DNA from: CAWIUB01 sp963839995
GTDB taxonomy: Bacteria > Actinomycetota > Actinomycetes > Mycobacteriales > Jatrophihabitantaceae
Direction: 5' to 3'
Assembly: GCA_963839995.1 (NCBI GenBank)
Contig: CAWIXH010000001.1
Location: forward strand, 558,001-622,000
Length of the DNA: 64,000 bases
The notes beneath the pieces are model-generated. The model had not been told where the DNA came from and searched no databases. It worked only from the letters and a program-made list of their open reading frames with translations. A program made the position numbers and the translations under genes. This document shows positions 26,545 to 35,249 of the stretch, one piece after another (the first letter of the stretch is position 1; each line of letters opens with the position of its first letter).

Positions 26545-27435
26545 CTAGACGATGCTTCGGGGTCGGGTGGCTCGCCAGCCTATGGCGAGCAGTACGGCGG
26601 CGAGGGCAAGCAGGATGGCGAGGTAGGTGAGCTGGAGGAGCCAGTACTGGCTGGCGGGGTGGTAGCGGCCGCCGCCGATGCCCCAGCCGGTGTCCGGTGT
26701 TCCTCTTGATCCGCTGGCCGTTGAGGCCGAGGTGAGGGAGCGCACGATCCAGCCGGTGAGCAGGAACAGGGCGAGGAAGCTGACCAGCGCGGCGCCGATG
26801 GCGGGCAAGGTGCGCCGCACGAAGGCGCCGATCGCGACGGCGAGGGCGAAGGCGAGCACGACCTCAGCGGCGGGTGCCAGGTCGATGGAAAAGAACCAGA
26901 TCCAGCGTGAGCTGGTCAGCCCGCCGCGGTTGAGCGGGATCTGGGTGCGGTCGTTGGCGAAGCCGGCGAGCACTCCGGCCAACGCCAGGCTGATGGCCAG
27001 CATGCCGGTCTTGGTGGCGTACCAGCGGCGGCGCGCGACCGATTGGGTCCAGGCGACGAGCTGGGTGCGCTGCTCGATCTCGCGGGCCACCAGCGGAGCC
27101 CCGACGAGCACGCCGATGACGACCATGAGCAGCGGCAGACCTTCCTCGAAGACCGGGATGGCGAAGTTGTAGGCGTGCGCGAAGGAGGATTGTTGGCCGC
27201 CGGAGTAGCGCGAGAGCAGCGCGTGACAGGTCGGAGGCGGGGCGTGCACGACGCTGTCGCCCTCGACCGGCAGCGGGCAGCCGGTGGCGCGCAGCTGCGC
27301 CAGCCAGCGCTGGTAGTTGGCCAGCCATCGGTCGGCGCTGTGCGCGACGACCGCCATCACGGCGCTGGCGGCCGCGAGCACGAGCGCGGTACACAGCAGC
27401 TGTCCACGGTGTTGGCGCCAGAGCAGACATTTCAT
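26545..27435 (-). CDS. ABC transporter permease (ABC-2 type)
   Basis: This 296-residue membrane protein has about six hydrophobic helices: one near the N-terminus (CTALVLAAASAVMAVVAHS), an external loop with Cys residues, then helices from LPLLMVVIGVLVGAPLVA. The EIEQRTQLVAWTQS coupling-type region is typical of permeases in GntR(YtrA)-ABC operons. Its ATG overlaps the ATPase stop (ATGA at 27432). The upstream ATPase is split by IS256 elements, so expression of this permease is probably lost or driven from within the IS. Confidence 0.85.
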   Translation of the reverse strand: MKCLLWRQHRGQLLCTALVLAAASAVMAVVAHSADRWLANYQRWLAQLRATGCPLPVEGDSVVHAPPPTCHALLSRYSGGQQSSFAHAYNFAIPVFEEGLPLLMVVIGVLVGAPLVAREIEQRTQLVAWTQSVARRRWYATKTGMLAISLALAGVLAGFANDRTQIPLNRGGLTSSRWIWFFSIDLAPAAEVVLAFALAVAIGAFVRRTLPAIGAALVSFLALFLLTGWIVRSLTSASTASGSRGTPDTGWGIGGGRYHPASQYWLLQLTYLAILLALAAVLLAIGWRATRPRSIV

Positions 27436-27961
27436 GCCGGCACCTCGGTGGGATGCCGACGCGGCGTCGCGAGGTAGGCCAGGGCTAGTTCATCGAAGGT
27501 CGGCTCGACCTCCTCCAAGCCCGGCCCCAACCTCGTGTCGGAGTCCCCGCGCACCAGCGCCGTCGTGCGCCCGGCTGTGGTGGTGGCGCTGACCACGTTG
27601 ACTGCTGTGCGCTGCGGCCAGTCGAGCGGTCCGGTCACCACCCGGTGGCCGGCGCGCAGCTCGTCGATGTCACCGGCGATCTGCACCCGCCCAGCCAAGA
27701 GCACGAGCAGGTAGTCGCAGATCCGCTCGAGTTCGGCGATCACGTGCGAGGAGAACAACACCGCGACCCCGTCCTCGGCACAGGTGGCGAACATCGAGGT
27801 GAGGAACTCGCGCCGGGCCAGCGGGTCCAGGTTCGCCAGTGGCTCGTCGAGCAACAACAGCTCCGGGCGTTTGGCGAGTACCAGGGTGAGCGCGACCTGA
27901 GCACGCTGCCCGCCGGAGAGCGTGTTGATGCGGGCCCGAGCCGGGATCTCCAGCGCCCGGA
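27432..27961 (-). pseudogene. ABC transporter ATPase, C-terminal part (split by IS256)
   Basis: This part runs from RALEIPARARINTLSGGQRA through Walker B (LLLLDEPLANLDPLAR), the switch SSHVIAELERICDYLL and a regulatory tail. Joined to 31631-31978 across the 8-bp duplication CGCCCGGA it gives one unbroken ATPase (EARVRALEIPAR). The insertion falls between the Walker A and signature regions, so neither part can bind ATP productively. The stop overlaps the permease start. Confidence 0.92.
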
Positions 27962-28015
27962 GAGCTTGTCAAGTCTTCTGTGTGTGGGGTGCTCCTTGTT
28001 GATGTTGGTGGGTGT

Positions 28016-28276
28016 TCAGAGTTGGGCTTGTTCGGCTCGGTGACGCAGGCGTGCTGCGAGCGCGTCGGTCCAGGAGGCGATGCTGATCGGGTCGTCGGTC
28101 TCGCCGAGGGATAGCGCGCGGGTGCAGCGGGTGATCGCGGCGGTGTCGGTGCCGGTCAGCAGCCAGTTGGTGAGCCGTTCGAGCACTTCGGCGCTGTGGT
28201 CGACGACGCCGTCCTCGACGAGCACCCAGGGTGATCGCAGCGTGCTGTAGGCGGGCCGGTGATCGTTTCCGGTCAC
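28016..28276 (-). CDS. IS256-associated small ORF (copy 2)
   Basis: This 86-residue product (MTGNDHRPAYSTLRSPW...) is identical to the copies at 29858 and 59280. It follows the transposase remnant at 28278 in the usual arrangement (transposase TGA, one base, GTG). Its upstream transposase is broken, so coupled translation is doubtful here. I know no function. Confidence 0.8.
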   Translation of the reverse strand: MTGNDHRPAYSTLRSPWVLVEDGVVDHSAEVLERLTNWLLTGTDTAAITRCTRALSLGETDDPISIASWTDALAARLRHRAEQAQL

Positions 28277-28277
28277 G

Positions 28278-28845
28278 TCAGTTCACTCCTTGCGGCAGGC
28301 GGCCGGGGTAGGCGATGTCGAGGGCGTTGAGGGCCTGTTTCCAGCCGGTGACGAGTTGGCCCTCGACGAGCCGGCCGGGTGCGGTGCGGTGGTTGACGGG
28401 CTTGCGGCGGCGTTCCTTCTCCCGGGCGCGGGCGCGCTTGTCCTCGATGTCGCAGATGGCCAGCCAGAGCAGCTTGACCACCGCCTCGTCGGAGGGGAAG
28501 TGCCCTCGGTTCTTGATGATCTTGCGGAGTTGGTAGTTCAGGCTTTCGATGGCATTGGTCGTGTAGATGATCTTCCTTACTTGCGGTGGGAAGGCCAAGA
28601 ACGGGGTGAACCGTTCCCAGGCGCGTTCCCAGACGCCGACCGCGCCGGGGTAGCGGCGGCCCAGCTCGCCTTCGGTGAACGCCGCGAGGGCCTCGAGGGC
28701 GGCGTCTTCGGTGGCCGCGGTGTAGATCGGTTTGAGGGCGGCGGCGACGGCCTTGCGGTCGCCGTAGGACACATACCGCATGGCCGCCCGAATGAGGTGG
28801 ACCACGCAGGTCTGGGTCACCGTCTTGGGCCAGACGGTCTCGATC
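28278..28845 (-). pseudogene. IS256 transposase, C-terminal fragment
   Basis: This encodes the transposase from TVWPKTVTQTCVVHLIRAAM to the natural C-terminus (PGRLPQGVN). It includes the helix with KIIYTTNAIESLNYQLRKII, which holds the catalytic Glu. The N-terminal half has been inverted to 28846-29803. The break lies in codons for AIE|TVW, at the target site TCTCGATC. Confidence 0.92.
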
Positions 28846-29803
28846 GAGCGTGTCAGATGGTCTGTGTACGGGAGGTGCCTGAGAGCCTGAAGTGACTGAT
28901 GTGGCTTCAGGTGGAAGGAGACACCGAGCATGTGCGCAGCAATGATCACCGATCTGGGGCCGGAGTCGTCGATGCCGGGCCGGGCGACACCACCGGCGCC
29001 GCCCCCGTGGGCGTGCGAGCAGACTCGCGCCCGGACGGCCGCCGAGCTGGCCGACGAGCTGGTGGACGAGGCGTGGCTGGACCAGCTAGATCGCCTCCCG
29101 CGGGCGGGCGAGTTGCGGTTGACCGGCGAGGGCGGGTTCCTGCCGGAGTTGATCAAGCGGGTCCTGGAGCGGGGACTGGAGGTCGAACGCACTGATCACC
29201 TGGGCTATGAGAAGGGAGACCCGGCCGGGCGCGGCGCGCCGAACTCGCGCAACGGCACCACCCCGAAGACGGTGCTCACCGAGGCCTGGGCTCGATCGGG
29301 CTGGAGGTGCCCCGCGACCGGCTCGGCACGTTCACTCCGCGGCTGGTGCCCAAGGAGTGAGCGGCGACTCGCCGGCGGCCTCGACGACATGATCATCAGC
29401 TTGTATGCGGGCGGGAATGACGGTCCGCGACATCGAACACCACCTGGTGCGCACGTTGGGCGTCGAAAAGGTGTCCCGGGACATCTCCAAGATCACCGAC
29501 GCGGTGCTGGAAGAGGTCAAGGCCTGGCAGGCCCGGCCGCTGGATGCGATCTACCCGATCATCTACGTCGACGCGCTGGTGGTGAAGGTCCGCGACGGCG
29601 CGCACGTGATGAACAAGGCCGCGCACATCGTCGTCGGCGTGGACACCGACGGAATCAAGCACGTGCTGGGCATCTGGGTGCAGAAACGCCGAAGGGCGCG
29701 AGGTTCTGGCTGCAGGTGTTCACCGAGCTGCGCAACCGCGGGGTGCGCGACGTGCTGATCGCCTGCTGCGACGGGCTTGAAGGCCTGCCCGAGGCGATCG
29801 AGA
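28846..29803 (+). pseudogene. IS256 transposase, inverted N-terminal fragment with several indels
   Basis: An IS end (GAGCGTGTCAGATGG) at 28846 is followed by the transposase start at 28930 (MCAAMITDLGPESSMPGR) and codons up to LEGLPEAIE at 29803. Compared with the intact copies it has at least six small insertions or substitutions, for example near 29090, 29285, 29355, 29415, 29466 and 29684, each disturbing the frame. The intact copies have none. The indels are confined to the inverted segment, so decay or poor assembly of a hairpin-prone repeat are both possible. Confidence 0.88.
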
Positions 29804-29857
29804 GAGCTTGTCAAGTCTTCTGTGTGTGGGGTGCTCCTTGTTGATGTTGGTGGGTGT

Positions 29858-30118
29858 TCAGAGTTGGGCTTGTTCGGCTCGGTGACGCAGGCGTGCTGCG
29901 AGCGCGTCGGTCCAGGAGGCGATGCTGATCGGGTCGTCGGTCTCGCCGAGGGATAGCGCGCGGGTGCAGCGGGTGATCGCGGCGGTGTCGGTGCCGGTCA
30001 GCAGCCAGTTGGTGAGCCGTTCGAGCACTTCGGCGCTGTGGTCGACGACGCCGTCCTCGACGAGCACCCAGGGTGATCGCAGCGTGCTGTAGGCGGGCCG
30101 GTGATCGTTTCCGGTCAC
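29858..30118 (-). CDS. IS256-associated small ORF (copy 3)
   Basis: This 86-residue protein is encoded directly after the transposase: TGA, one base, then GTG at 30118. It begins MTGNDHRPAYSTLRSPWVLV and ends with an Arg/Ala helix (ALAARLRHRAEQAQL). The middle (LERLTNWLLTGTDTAAITRC) is predicted helical. Retention of an identical frame in all copies suggests it belongs to the element rather than being captured locally. I know no function; a small transposition regulator is possible. Confidence 0.75.
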   Translation of the reverse strand: MTGNDHRPAYSTLRSPWVLVEDGVVDHSAEVLERLTNWLLTGTDTAAITRCTRALSLGETDDPISIASWTDALAARLRHRAEQAQL

Positions 30119-30119
30119 G

Positions 30120-31547
30120 TCAGTTCACTCCTTGCGGCAGGCGGCCGGGGTAGGCGATGTCGAGGGCGTTGAGGGCCTGTTTCCAGCCGGTGACGAGTTG
30201 GCCCTCGACGAGCCGGCCGGGTGCGGTGCGGTGGTTGACGGGCTTGCGGCGGCGTTCCTTCTCCCGGGCGCGGGCGCGCTTGTCCTCGATGTCGCAGATG
30301 GCCAGCCAGAGCAGCTTGACCACCGCCTCGTCGGAGGGGAAGTGCCCTCGGTTCTTGATGATCTTGCGGAGTTGGTAGTTCAGGCTTTCGATGGCATTGG
30401 TCGTGTAGATGATCTTCCTTACTTGCGGTGGGAAGGCCAAGAACGGGGTGAACCGTTCCCAGGCGCGTTCCCAGACGCCGACCGCGCCGGGGTAGCGGCG
30501 GCCCAGCTCGCCTTCGGTGAACGCCGCGAGGGCCTCGAGGGCGGCGTCTTCGGTGGCCGCGGTGTAGATCGGTTTGAGGGCGGCGGCGACGGCCTTGCGG
30601 TCGCCGTAGGACACATACCGCATGGCCGCCCGAATGAGGTGGACCACGCAGGTCTGGGTCACCGTCTTGGGCCAGACGGTCTCGATCGCCTCGGGCAGGC
30701 CTTCAAGCCCGTCGCAGCAGGCGATCAGCACGTCGCGCACCCCGCGGTTGCGCAGCTCGGTGAACACCTGCAGCCAGAACCTCGCGCCCTCGGCGTTCTG
30801 CACCCAGATGCCCAGCACGTGCTTGATTCCGTCGGTGTCCACGCCGACGACGATGTGCGCGGCCTTGTTCATCACGTGCGCGCCGTCGCGGACCTTCACC
30901 ACCAGCGCGTCGACGTAGATGATCGGGTAGATCGCATCCAGCGGCCGGGCCTGCCAGGCCTTGACCTCTTCCAGCACCGCGTCGGTGATCTTGGAGATGG
31001 TCTCCCGGGACACCTCGACGCCCAACGTGCGCACCAGGTGGTGTTCGATGTCGCGGACCGTCATCCCGCCCGCATACAAGCTGATGATCATGTCGTCGAG
31101 GCCGCCGGCGAGTCGCCGCTCACCCTTGGGCACCAGCCGCGGAGTGAACGTGCCGAGCCGGTCGCGGGGCACCTCCAGCCCGATCGGCCCGGCCTCGGTG
31201 AGCACCGTCTTCGGGGTGGTGCCGTTGCGCGAGTTCGGCGCGCCGCGCCCGGCCGGGTCTCCCTTCTCATAGCCCAGGTGATCAGTGCGTTCGACCTCCA
31301 GTCCCCGCTCCAGGACCCGCTTGATCAACTCCGGCAGGAACCCGCCCTCGCCGGTCAACCGCAACTCGCCCGCCCCGGCGGAGGCGATCAGCTGGTCCAG
31401 CCACGCCTCGTCCACCAGCTCGTCGGCCAGCTCGGCGGCCGTCCGGGCGCGAGTCTGCTCGCACGCCCACGGGGGCGGCGCCGGTGGTGTCGCCCGGCCC
31501 GGCATCGACGACTCCGGCCCCAGATCGGTGATCATTGCTGCGCACAT
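30120..31547 (-). CDS. IS256-family (Mutator-type) transposase
   Basis: This 475-residue protein is full length. The DDE core has Asp in PIIYVDALVVKVRDGAH, Asp in DVLIACCDGLEGLPEA, and Glu in YTTNAIESLN, with the CVVHLIRAAMRYV (C-x2-H) motif of the family between them. The N-terminal region holds LTGEGGFLPELIKRVLERGL and HLGYEKGD, typical of IS256. It catalyses copy-out or paste transposition with 8-9 bp target duplications. It appears functional, and the product is identical to that at 59542. Confidence 0.95.
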   Translation of the reverse strand: MCAAMITDLGPESSMPGRATPPAPPPWACEQTRARTAAELADELVDEAWLDQLIASAGAGELRLTGEGGFLPELIKRVLERGLEVERTDHLGYEKGDPAGRGAPNSRNGTTPKTVLTEAGPIGLEVPRDRLGTFTPRLVPKGERRLAGGLDDMIISLYAGGMTVRDIEHHLVRTLGVEVSRETISKITDAVLEEVKAWQARPLDAIYPIIYVDALVVKVRDGAHVMNKAAHIVVGVDTDGIKHVLGIWVQNAEGARFWLQVFTELRNRGVRDVLIACCDGLEGLPEAIETVWPKTVTQTCVVHLIRAAMRYVSYGDRKAVAAALKPIYTAATEDAALEALAAFTEGELGRRYPGAVGVWERAWERFTPFLAFPPQVRKIIYTTNAIESLNYQLRKIIKNRGHFPSDEAVVKLLWLAICDIEDKRARAREKERRRKPVNHRTAPGRLVEGQLVTGWKQALNALDIAYPGRLPQGVN

Positions 31548-31630
31548 GCTCGGTGTCTCCTTCCACCTGAAGCCACATCAGTCACTTCAGGCTCTCAGGC
31601 ACCTCCCGTACACAACCATCTGACACGCTC

Positions 31631-31978
31631 CGCCCGGACGCGTGCCTCAGCGAGCTGCGGGTCGAAGCCTGGGTTCATGCACCGGCCCAGCTCGAGCACG
31701 TCCGCGACCCGCAGCCGCGGCCACAGCGGTGCGTCCTGGGCGACATAGCCGATCTTCGGCAACCGCCGATCCGGCGCCCGGCCGGCGACCTGCACCGTGC
31801 CGGCCGTCGGGCGCAACAGCCCCGCAGCGATGTTCAGCAGAGTCGTCTTGCCGGCCCCGTTCGGCCCGACCAACGCGACCACCCGCCCGGCCGGCACCCC
31901 AACACTGCAGTCGTGAAGCGCCCACCGGCCGCCGGGGTATCGGTGCCCCAGCCCGCTCAGCGTCAACGCCGCCGTCAT
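31631..31978 (-). pseudogene. ABC transporter ATPase, N-terminal part (split by IS256)
   Basis: This part begins MTAALTLSGLGHRYPGGRWA and carries Walker A (LVGPNGAGKTTLLNIAAGLL) and the Q-loop (IGYVAQDAPLWPRLRVADVL). It stops at EARVRA at the IS256 border. The start overlaps the GntR stop (ATGA at 31975). Together with 27432-27961 it gives one complete ATPase of the YtrB/bacitracin-export type. The separated fragment is not expected to function. Confidence 0.92.
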
Positions 31979-32202
31979 GCCACACCGCCGGCCCGGTCCG
32001 CGTCCGAGGCGCCTTCATCAAGGGCGACCGACACCAGCAGCCGGATCTGCTCACCGCTCAACCCCGCCGCACGGGCCCGGCGCACCCAACGCAACAGCGA
32101 ATCGCGCACCGCCGGCGGAGCAACCATCACACTCGCCGGCGGGGCAGCGGTGACGAACGTCCCCATCCCCTGCCGCCGCACCACCAGCCCCTCATGCTCG
32201 AG
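31975..32202 (-). pseudogene. GntR (YtrA-type) regulator, C-terminal part
   Basis: Codons for EHEGLVVRRQGMGTFVTAA, the end of the HTH wing, lead into the short helical C-terminal domain (LLRWVRRARAAGLSGEQIRL) typical of YtrA regulators. The N-terminal part lies at 35057-35233. The IS3 element between them duplicated GAG. Rejoined, the reading is AYAELEHEGLVVRRQG. Confidence 0.9.
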
Positions 32203-32267
32203 TGGCCTGCCTCCCAGATTTCGGACACCGGCCCTTATAGGGTCCGGACCGGAATGGAGGATGGGAA

Positions 32268-32414
32268 ATGTCAGAACGGCGCAGGAAGTATTCGCCCGAG
32301 TTTAAGGACGAGGCGGTAAAGATGGTGATCGAGTCATCTCGGCCGATCGCCGATGTTGCACGGGAGATCCACCTGAACGAAACCACCCTGGGTAATTGGG
32401 TGGCGAATATCGGG
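32268..32414 (+). pseudogene. IS3 OrfA, 5' part (interrupted by IS66)
   Basis: MSERRRKYSPEFKDEAVKMV then ADVAREIHLNETTLGNWVA is the helix-turn-helix half of an IS3 OrfA. The frame runs into the IS66 end at 32415. The last 37 bases (32378-32414) are repeated after the IS66 element, except for one missing G, so codons for ETTLGNWVA occur twice. Confidence 0.92.
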
Positions 32415-33945
32415 GTAAGCATTCAGGTGGCGAGCACTGATTTCGGTGGTTGCCAGGGGTTTCCGGTGATGGCGTCGCGGAGCGCGGTGAGGATGTCGTT
32501 GCCGTGTTTGCGGACGGTGGAGATGTATCCGCGGACGCGTAGCCAGTTGGCGGCGCCGGTGGCGGCGCGGTGACAGCCGGAGATCTTGATCTGGGTCTTG
32601 ACCGGGCGCAGGTCGCGTTCGCTGCCGTTGTTGGTGAACGGCACGGCGAGGTCGGTGGTGAAGCGCAGGATCTCATCCTCGCGGTCGCGCAGGCGTTCGA
32701 GCAGGTTGCGCGCCTTGGACTGCTTGCGCCCGGGCGACCGGCGGTGTTCGGCCAGGCCGACCAGCACGGCATGGCGGAACAGCAGCAGCGGTTGCGCGGC
32801 CTGTTCGGGCGGGATGAGGTTCAGCCCTTCGTCTCGGGCCGCACGGGCGGCGCTGGCCAGGTCTGCGAGCGCGGAACGGGCCTGGCCCGGCCAGATCGCG
32901 TCTGGGTGCTGCTCGGCGACCGCGGTGAGCTCGCGGATCAGGTGCGCCCCGCACAGGGCGTGGCGGGCGGTGGCGTAGGCCGCGCCGTCGTAGACCGACA
33001 GCGCGTCGTGCACGGCGACGCCGGCGTAGCCGGGCAGCACCCCGAAACAGTCGACCGCGCCGCGGCCGCGGCTGGGGTCGAGGTGGTAGGCGGTGAGCAG
33101 GTCGGTGCGCGCCACGTGCAGCCACTGCTTGCGCCCGGCCACGTTCACGGTGGTCTCATCGACGCCGAGCACCGCGGCCAGCGTGATCAGCGTCTTGATC
33201 AGCTTCTCCACCTCGGCCAGCGCCTCGGCGGTGCGCGCGACCTGGGCGGACACCCAGCCGGTCGAGACGCCCGCGCCGGTCAGGTCGGCGATCAACCCGG
33301 CGGCCCGCTCCACCGGCACGTGCTGGAACACCACCAGATACACCGCGATCGCGCGCAGGTTCGACCCGTAACAGACCGGGCCGTCCACCCCCACCGGGGC
33401 GGGCGCGGTGGTTATCCTGCCGCAGCCGCAAGCCCGCTTGTGCAGGCGATGCTCGGTGATCTTCACCTTGACCAGCGGCACATCGCGGACCTGCCTGATG
33501 ATCATCCCGGCGTCCTCGGCACCGTCCAGCCCGGCCCCGCAGCCACCGCATGCGGCCGGCACGTGCTCGACCACCTCGTCCGGGTCGGCCACATACTCCA
33601 GCGCCGAGCCCGGTGCGCCAGGCTGCTTGCCCGGCTTGCGAGCCGAACCTGCCCGCCGGTCACGCTTCGGCTTGCCGAACCGGTCCGAGGACGGCGGAAG
33701 CGACGAGTTGCCCGAGTTCTGCCCCAGCCGCCGGGTCAGCTCCGCAACCTGAGCCGTCAGCGCCTCGATCCGCGCCGACTGCCCCTCGATCACGCGGGCC
33801 TGCTCGGCCACCACCACCAGCAGCTGCTCACGCGACAACTGCTCCATCCCGGCCACACGAGCATGATCGAGGCCAGCCAACCAAGATCAAGCCGACACGC
33901 CGCTGCTCGCCACACCAGTCACACTGGTAACAGGTGAATGGTTAC
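32415..33945 (-). mobile_element. IS66-family element (single-gene type)
   Basis: The ends are GTAAGCATTCAGGTG (left) and GTAACCATTCACCTG (right, read inward). One transposase gene is present and no tnpA/tnpB, as in the ISBst12-like subgroup. The flanking duplication is 37/38 bp rather than the usual 8 bp. Confidence 0.9.
32423..33880 (-). CDS. IS66-family transposase (TnpC-like)
   Basis: This 485-residue protein has an N-terminal leucine-zipper-like helix (VIEGQSARIEALTAQVAEL) followed by NSGNSSLPPSSDRF. A zinc-ribbon region has CGGCGAGL and CGCGRI. The core has Asp in LGVDETTVNVAGRKQWLHV, Asp in AVHDALSVYDG, and Glu in FTNNGSERDLRPVKTQIK. All are standard for IS66. The frame is intact and the element may be active. 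Confidence 0.95.
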   Translation of the reverse strand: MAGLDHARVAGMEQLSREQLLVVVAEQARVIEGQSARIEALTAQVAELTRRLGQNSGNSSLPPSSDRFGKPKRDRRAGSARKPGKQPGAPGSALEYVADPDEVVEHVPAACGGCGAGLDGAEDAGMIIRQVRDVPLVKVKITEHRLHKRACGCGRITTAPAPVGVDGPVCYGSNLRAIAVYLVVFQHVPVERAAGLIADLTGAGVSTGWVSAQVARTAEALAEVEKLIKTLITLAAVLGVDETTVNVAGRKQWLHVARTDLLTAYHLDPSRGRGAVDCFGVLPGYAGVAVHDALSVYDGAAYATARHALCGAHLIRELTAVAEQHPDAIWPGQARSALADLASAARAARDEGLNLIPPEQAAQPLLLFRHAVLVGLAEHRRSPGRKQSKARNLLERLRDREDEILRFTTDLAVPFTNNGSERDLRPVKTQIKISGCHRAATGAANWLRVRGYISTVRKHGNDILTALRDAITGNPWQPPKSVLAT

Positions 33946-34126
33946 CGAAACCACCCTGGGTAATTGGGTGGCGAAGTATCGGGCCGAGCACGTCGAGGAC
34001 GAGCCGCCGTTGAATATTACGGAGCGGGCGCGACTGCGAGAATTGGAGCGGGAAGTTCGGGAATTGCGGATGAAGAGCGAGTTCCTGGGAAAAGCGGCGG
34101 CCTTCTTCGCCCAGGAGTATCGGTGA
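33946..34126 (+). pseudogene. IS3 OrfA, 3' part
   Basis: ETTLGNWVAKYRAEHVEDEP leads into the OrfA leucine zipper (RARLRELEREVRELRMKSEF). The stop TGA at 34124 overlaps the orfB GTG at 34123 (GTGA). It lacks its own natural start after the IS66 insertion, although an ATG at the IS66 border (33938) could restart translation. Confidence 0.9.
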
Positions 34127-35013
34127 GCGAGCGGTACGAGTTCATCGATGCGCAGAAGGCGTTCTACCCGGTCCGGTCGATGTGCCGGTGGTCACAGGTT
34201 TCGGCGTCGGGCTACTACGACTGGCGGTCGCGGCCGGCGTCGGCGACCGCCGAGCGCCGGCGTGAGCTGGAGGTCCTCGTGGCCGTCGTGTTCGAGGAGG
34301 CGGACGGCATCTACGGCTACCGGCGGGTGCATGCCGAGCTGGCCCGCGGGCAGGTCCCGGCCAGCCCGGAGCTGGTGCGAGCGGTGATGCGCGATCTCGG
34401 CCTGTACCCCTGCCAGCCCAAGCCCTTCCGGCCCACCACCACGACCCCGGGCGACGCAAGTGCAGTACCGGACCTAGTGGCCCGCGACTTCACCGCCGCC
34501 GCGCCGGGCAGCAAGCTTGTCGGGGACATCACCTACATTCCCACCTGGCGCGGCTGGGCTTACCTGGCCACCGTCATCGACTGCCACACCAAGGCATGCA
34601 TCGGCTGGGCGGTCGCCGAGCACATGCGCACCGACCTCGTCGTGGACGCGTTGGACATGGCCGCCCGCAATTACGACCTCGCCGACGAGTGTATATTCCA
34701 CTCCGATCGCGGAACACAATACATGTCCGACCAGTTCGCGAAACACGCTACCGCGCTGGGTATTCGCCGCTCGGTCGGCCGCACCGGTATCTGCTACGAC
34801 AATGCGCTCGCCGAATCCTTCAATGCCGCGTTGAAAGTCGAGCGCGTCAATCGCACCCAATATCCAACCCTAGAACACGCACGACGTGATATTGTGCAGT
34901 ACATCGAATTCCGCTATAATCGTCGCAGGCTTCACTCGGCACTCGGCTATCGGACACCACACGAAGCCTACAACGACTACATCAACAAGCGCGGATCTCT
35001 TTCCGCGGCGTAA
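34123..35013 (+). CDS. IS3-family transposase OrfB
   Basis: This 296-residue protein starts VSERYEFIDAQKAFYPVRSM, then has HTH_21 (DGIYGYRRVHAEL) and an rve core: Asp in LVGDITYIPTWRGW, Asp in CIFHSDRGTQYMS, Glu in YDNALAESFNAALKVE. It is intact. The GTG overlaps the orfA stop, so translation by coupling, rather than -1 frameshifting, would be expected if orfA were whole. Confidence 0.93.
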   Translation: MSERYEFIDAQKAFYPVRSMCRWSQVSASGYYDWRSRPASATAERRRELEVLVAVVFEEADGIYGYRRVHAELARGQVPASPELVRAVMRDLGLYPCQPKPFRPTTTTPGDASAVPDLVARDFTAAAPGSKLVGDITYIPTWRGWAYLATVIDCHTKACIGWAVAEHMRTDLVVDALDMAARNYDLADECIFHSDRGTQYMSDQFAKHATALGIRRSVGRTGICYDNALAESFNAALKVERVNRTQYPTLEHARRDIVQYIEFRYNRRRLHSALGYRTPHEAYNDYINKRGSLSAA

Positions 35014-35056
35014 GAAACACCACCAATTACATGTCCGAAATTCGCGGAGCAGCCCA

Positions 35057-35233
35057 GAGCTCGGCATAGGCCTTCACCACCGTGTTCGGGTTGATCGCCA
35101 ACGCATCGACAACCTCCCGCAACGGCGGAAGCTGATCCCCGGCAGCCAACCGCCCGAACATCACCTCACGACGCACCTGCTCCACCAACTGCCGATAGAT
35201 CGGCACCCCGCTGCCCGCATCGATTCGAAACAA
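35057..35233 (-). pseudogene. GntR (YtrA-type) regulator, N-terminal part
   Basis: FRIDAGSGVPIYRQLVEQVR then LPPLREVVDALAINPNTVVK is a classic YtrA-type winged helix. The start may be the TTG at 35233; no better start is visible before the operator at 35250. The gene is cut after AYAEL by IS3. It would have repressed this operon by binding next to its own start. Confidence 0.9.
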
Positions 35234-35249
35234 GACGCAACCCCATCCG

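Larger units (their letters stand above)
27962..31630 (-). mobile_element. Nested and partly inverted IS256-family cluster
   Basis: The cluster is bounded by GAGCTTGTCAAG (27962) and GACACGCTC (31630). It is flanked by the 8-bp duplication CGCCCGGA (27954-27961 and 31631-31638), so it entered as one insertion. Inside are a minus-strand 3' part (27962-28845), a plus-strand 5' part starting with an IS end (28846-29803), and a complete minus-strand copy (29804-31630). TCTCGATC before 28846 and its reverse complement GATCGAGA before 29804 mark an 8-bp inverted target duplication. Confidence 0.92.
29804..31630 (-). mobile_element. IS256-family element, complete copy 3
   Basis: It is 1827 bp long, with ends GAGCTTGTCAAGTCTTCTG and, at the other side, GAGCGTGTCAGATGGT-type (read inward; two bases shorter here near ACACAACC). 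It contains the transposase and the 86-aa ORF, both intact and identical in product to the copy at 59226. Confidence 0.95.
32378..33983 (+). repeat. 37/38-bp direct repeats flanking IS66
   Basis: 32378-32414 and 33946-33983 both read CGAAACCACCCTGGGTAATT then GGGTGGCGAA..TATCGGG. They differ by one G (GAATATC against GAAGTATC). They touch both IS66 ends. Normal IS66 insertions make 8-bp duplications. Confidence 0.9.
32203..35056 (+). mobile_element. IS3-family element carrying an IS66 insertion
   Basis: The ends are TGGCCTGCC..ATTTCGGACA (left) and TGGGCTGCT..ATTTCGGACA (right, read inward). GAG at 32200-32202 is repeated at 35057-35059. orfA is interrupted by the IS66 element at 32415-33945; orfB is intact. 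It has disrupted the gntR gene. Confidence 0.93.
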
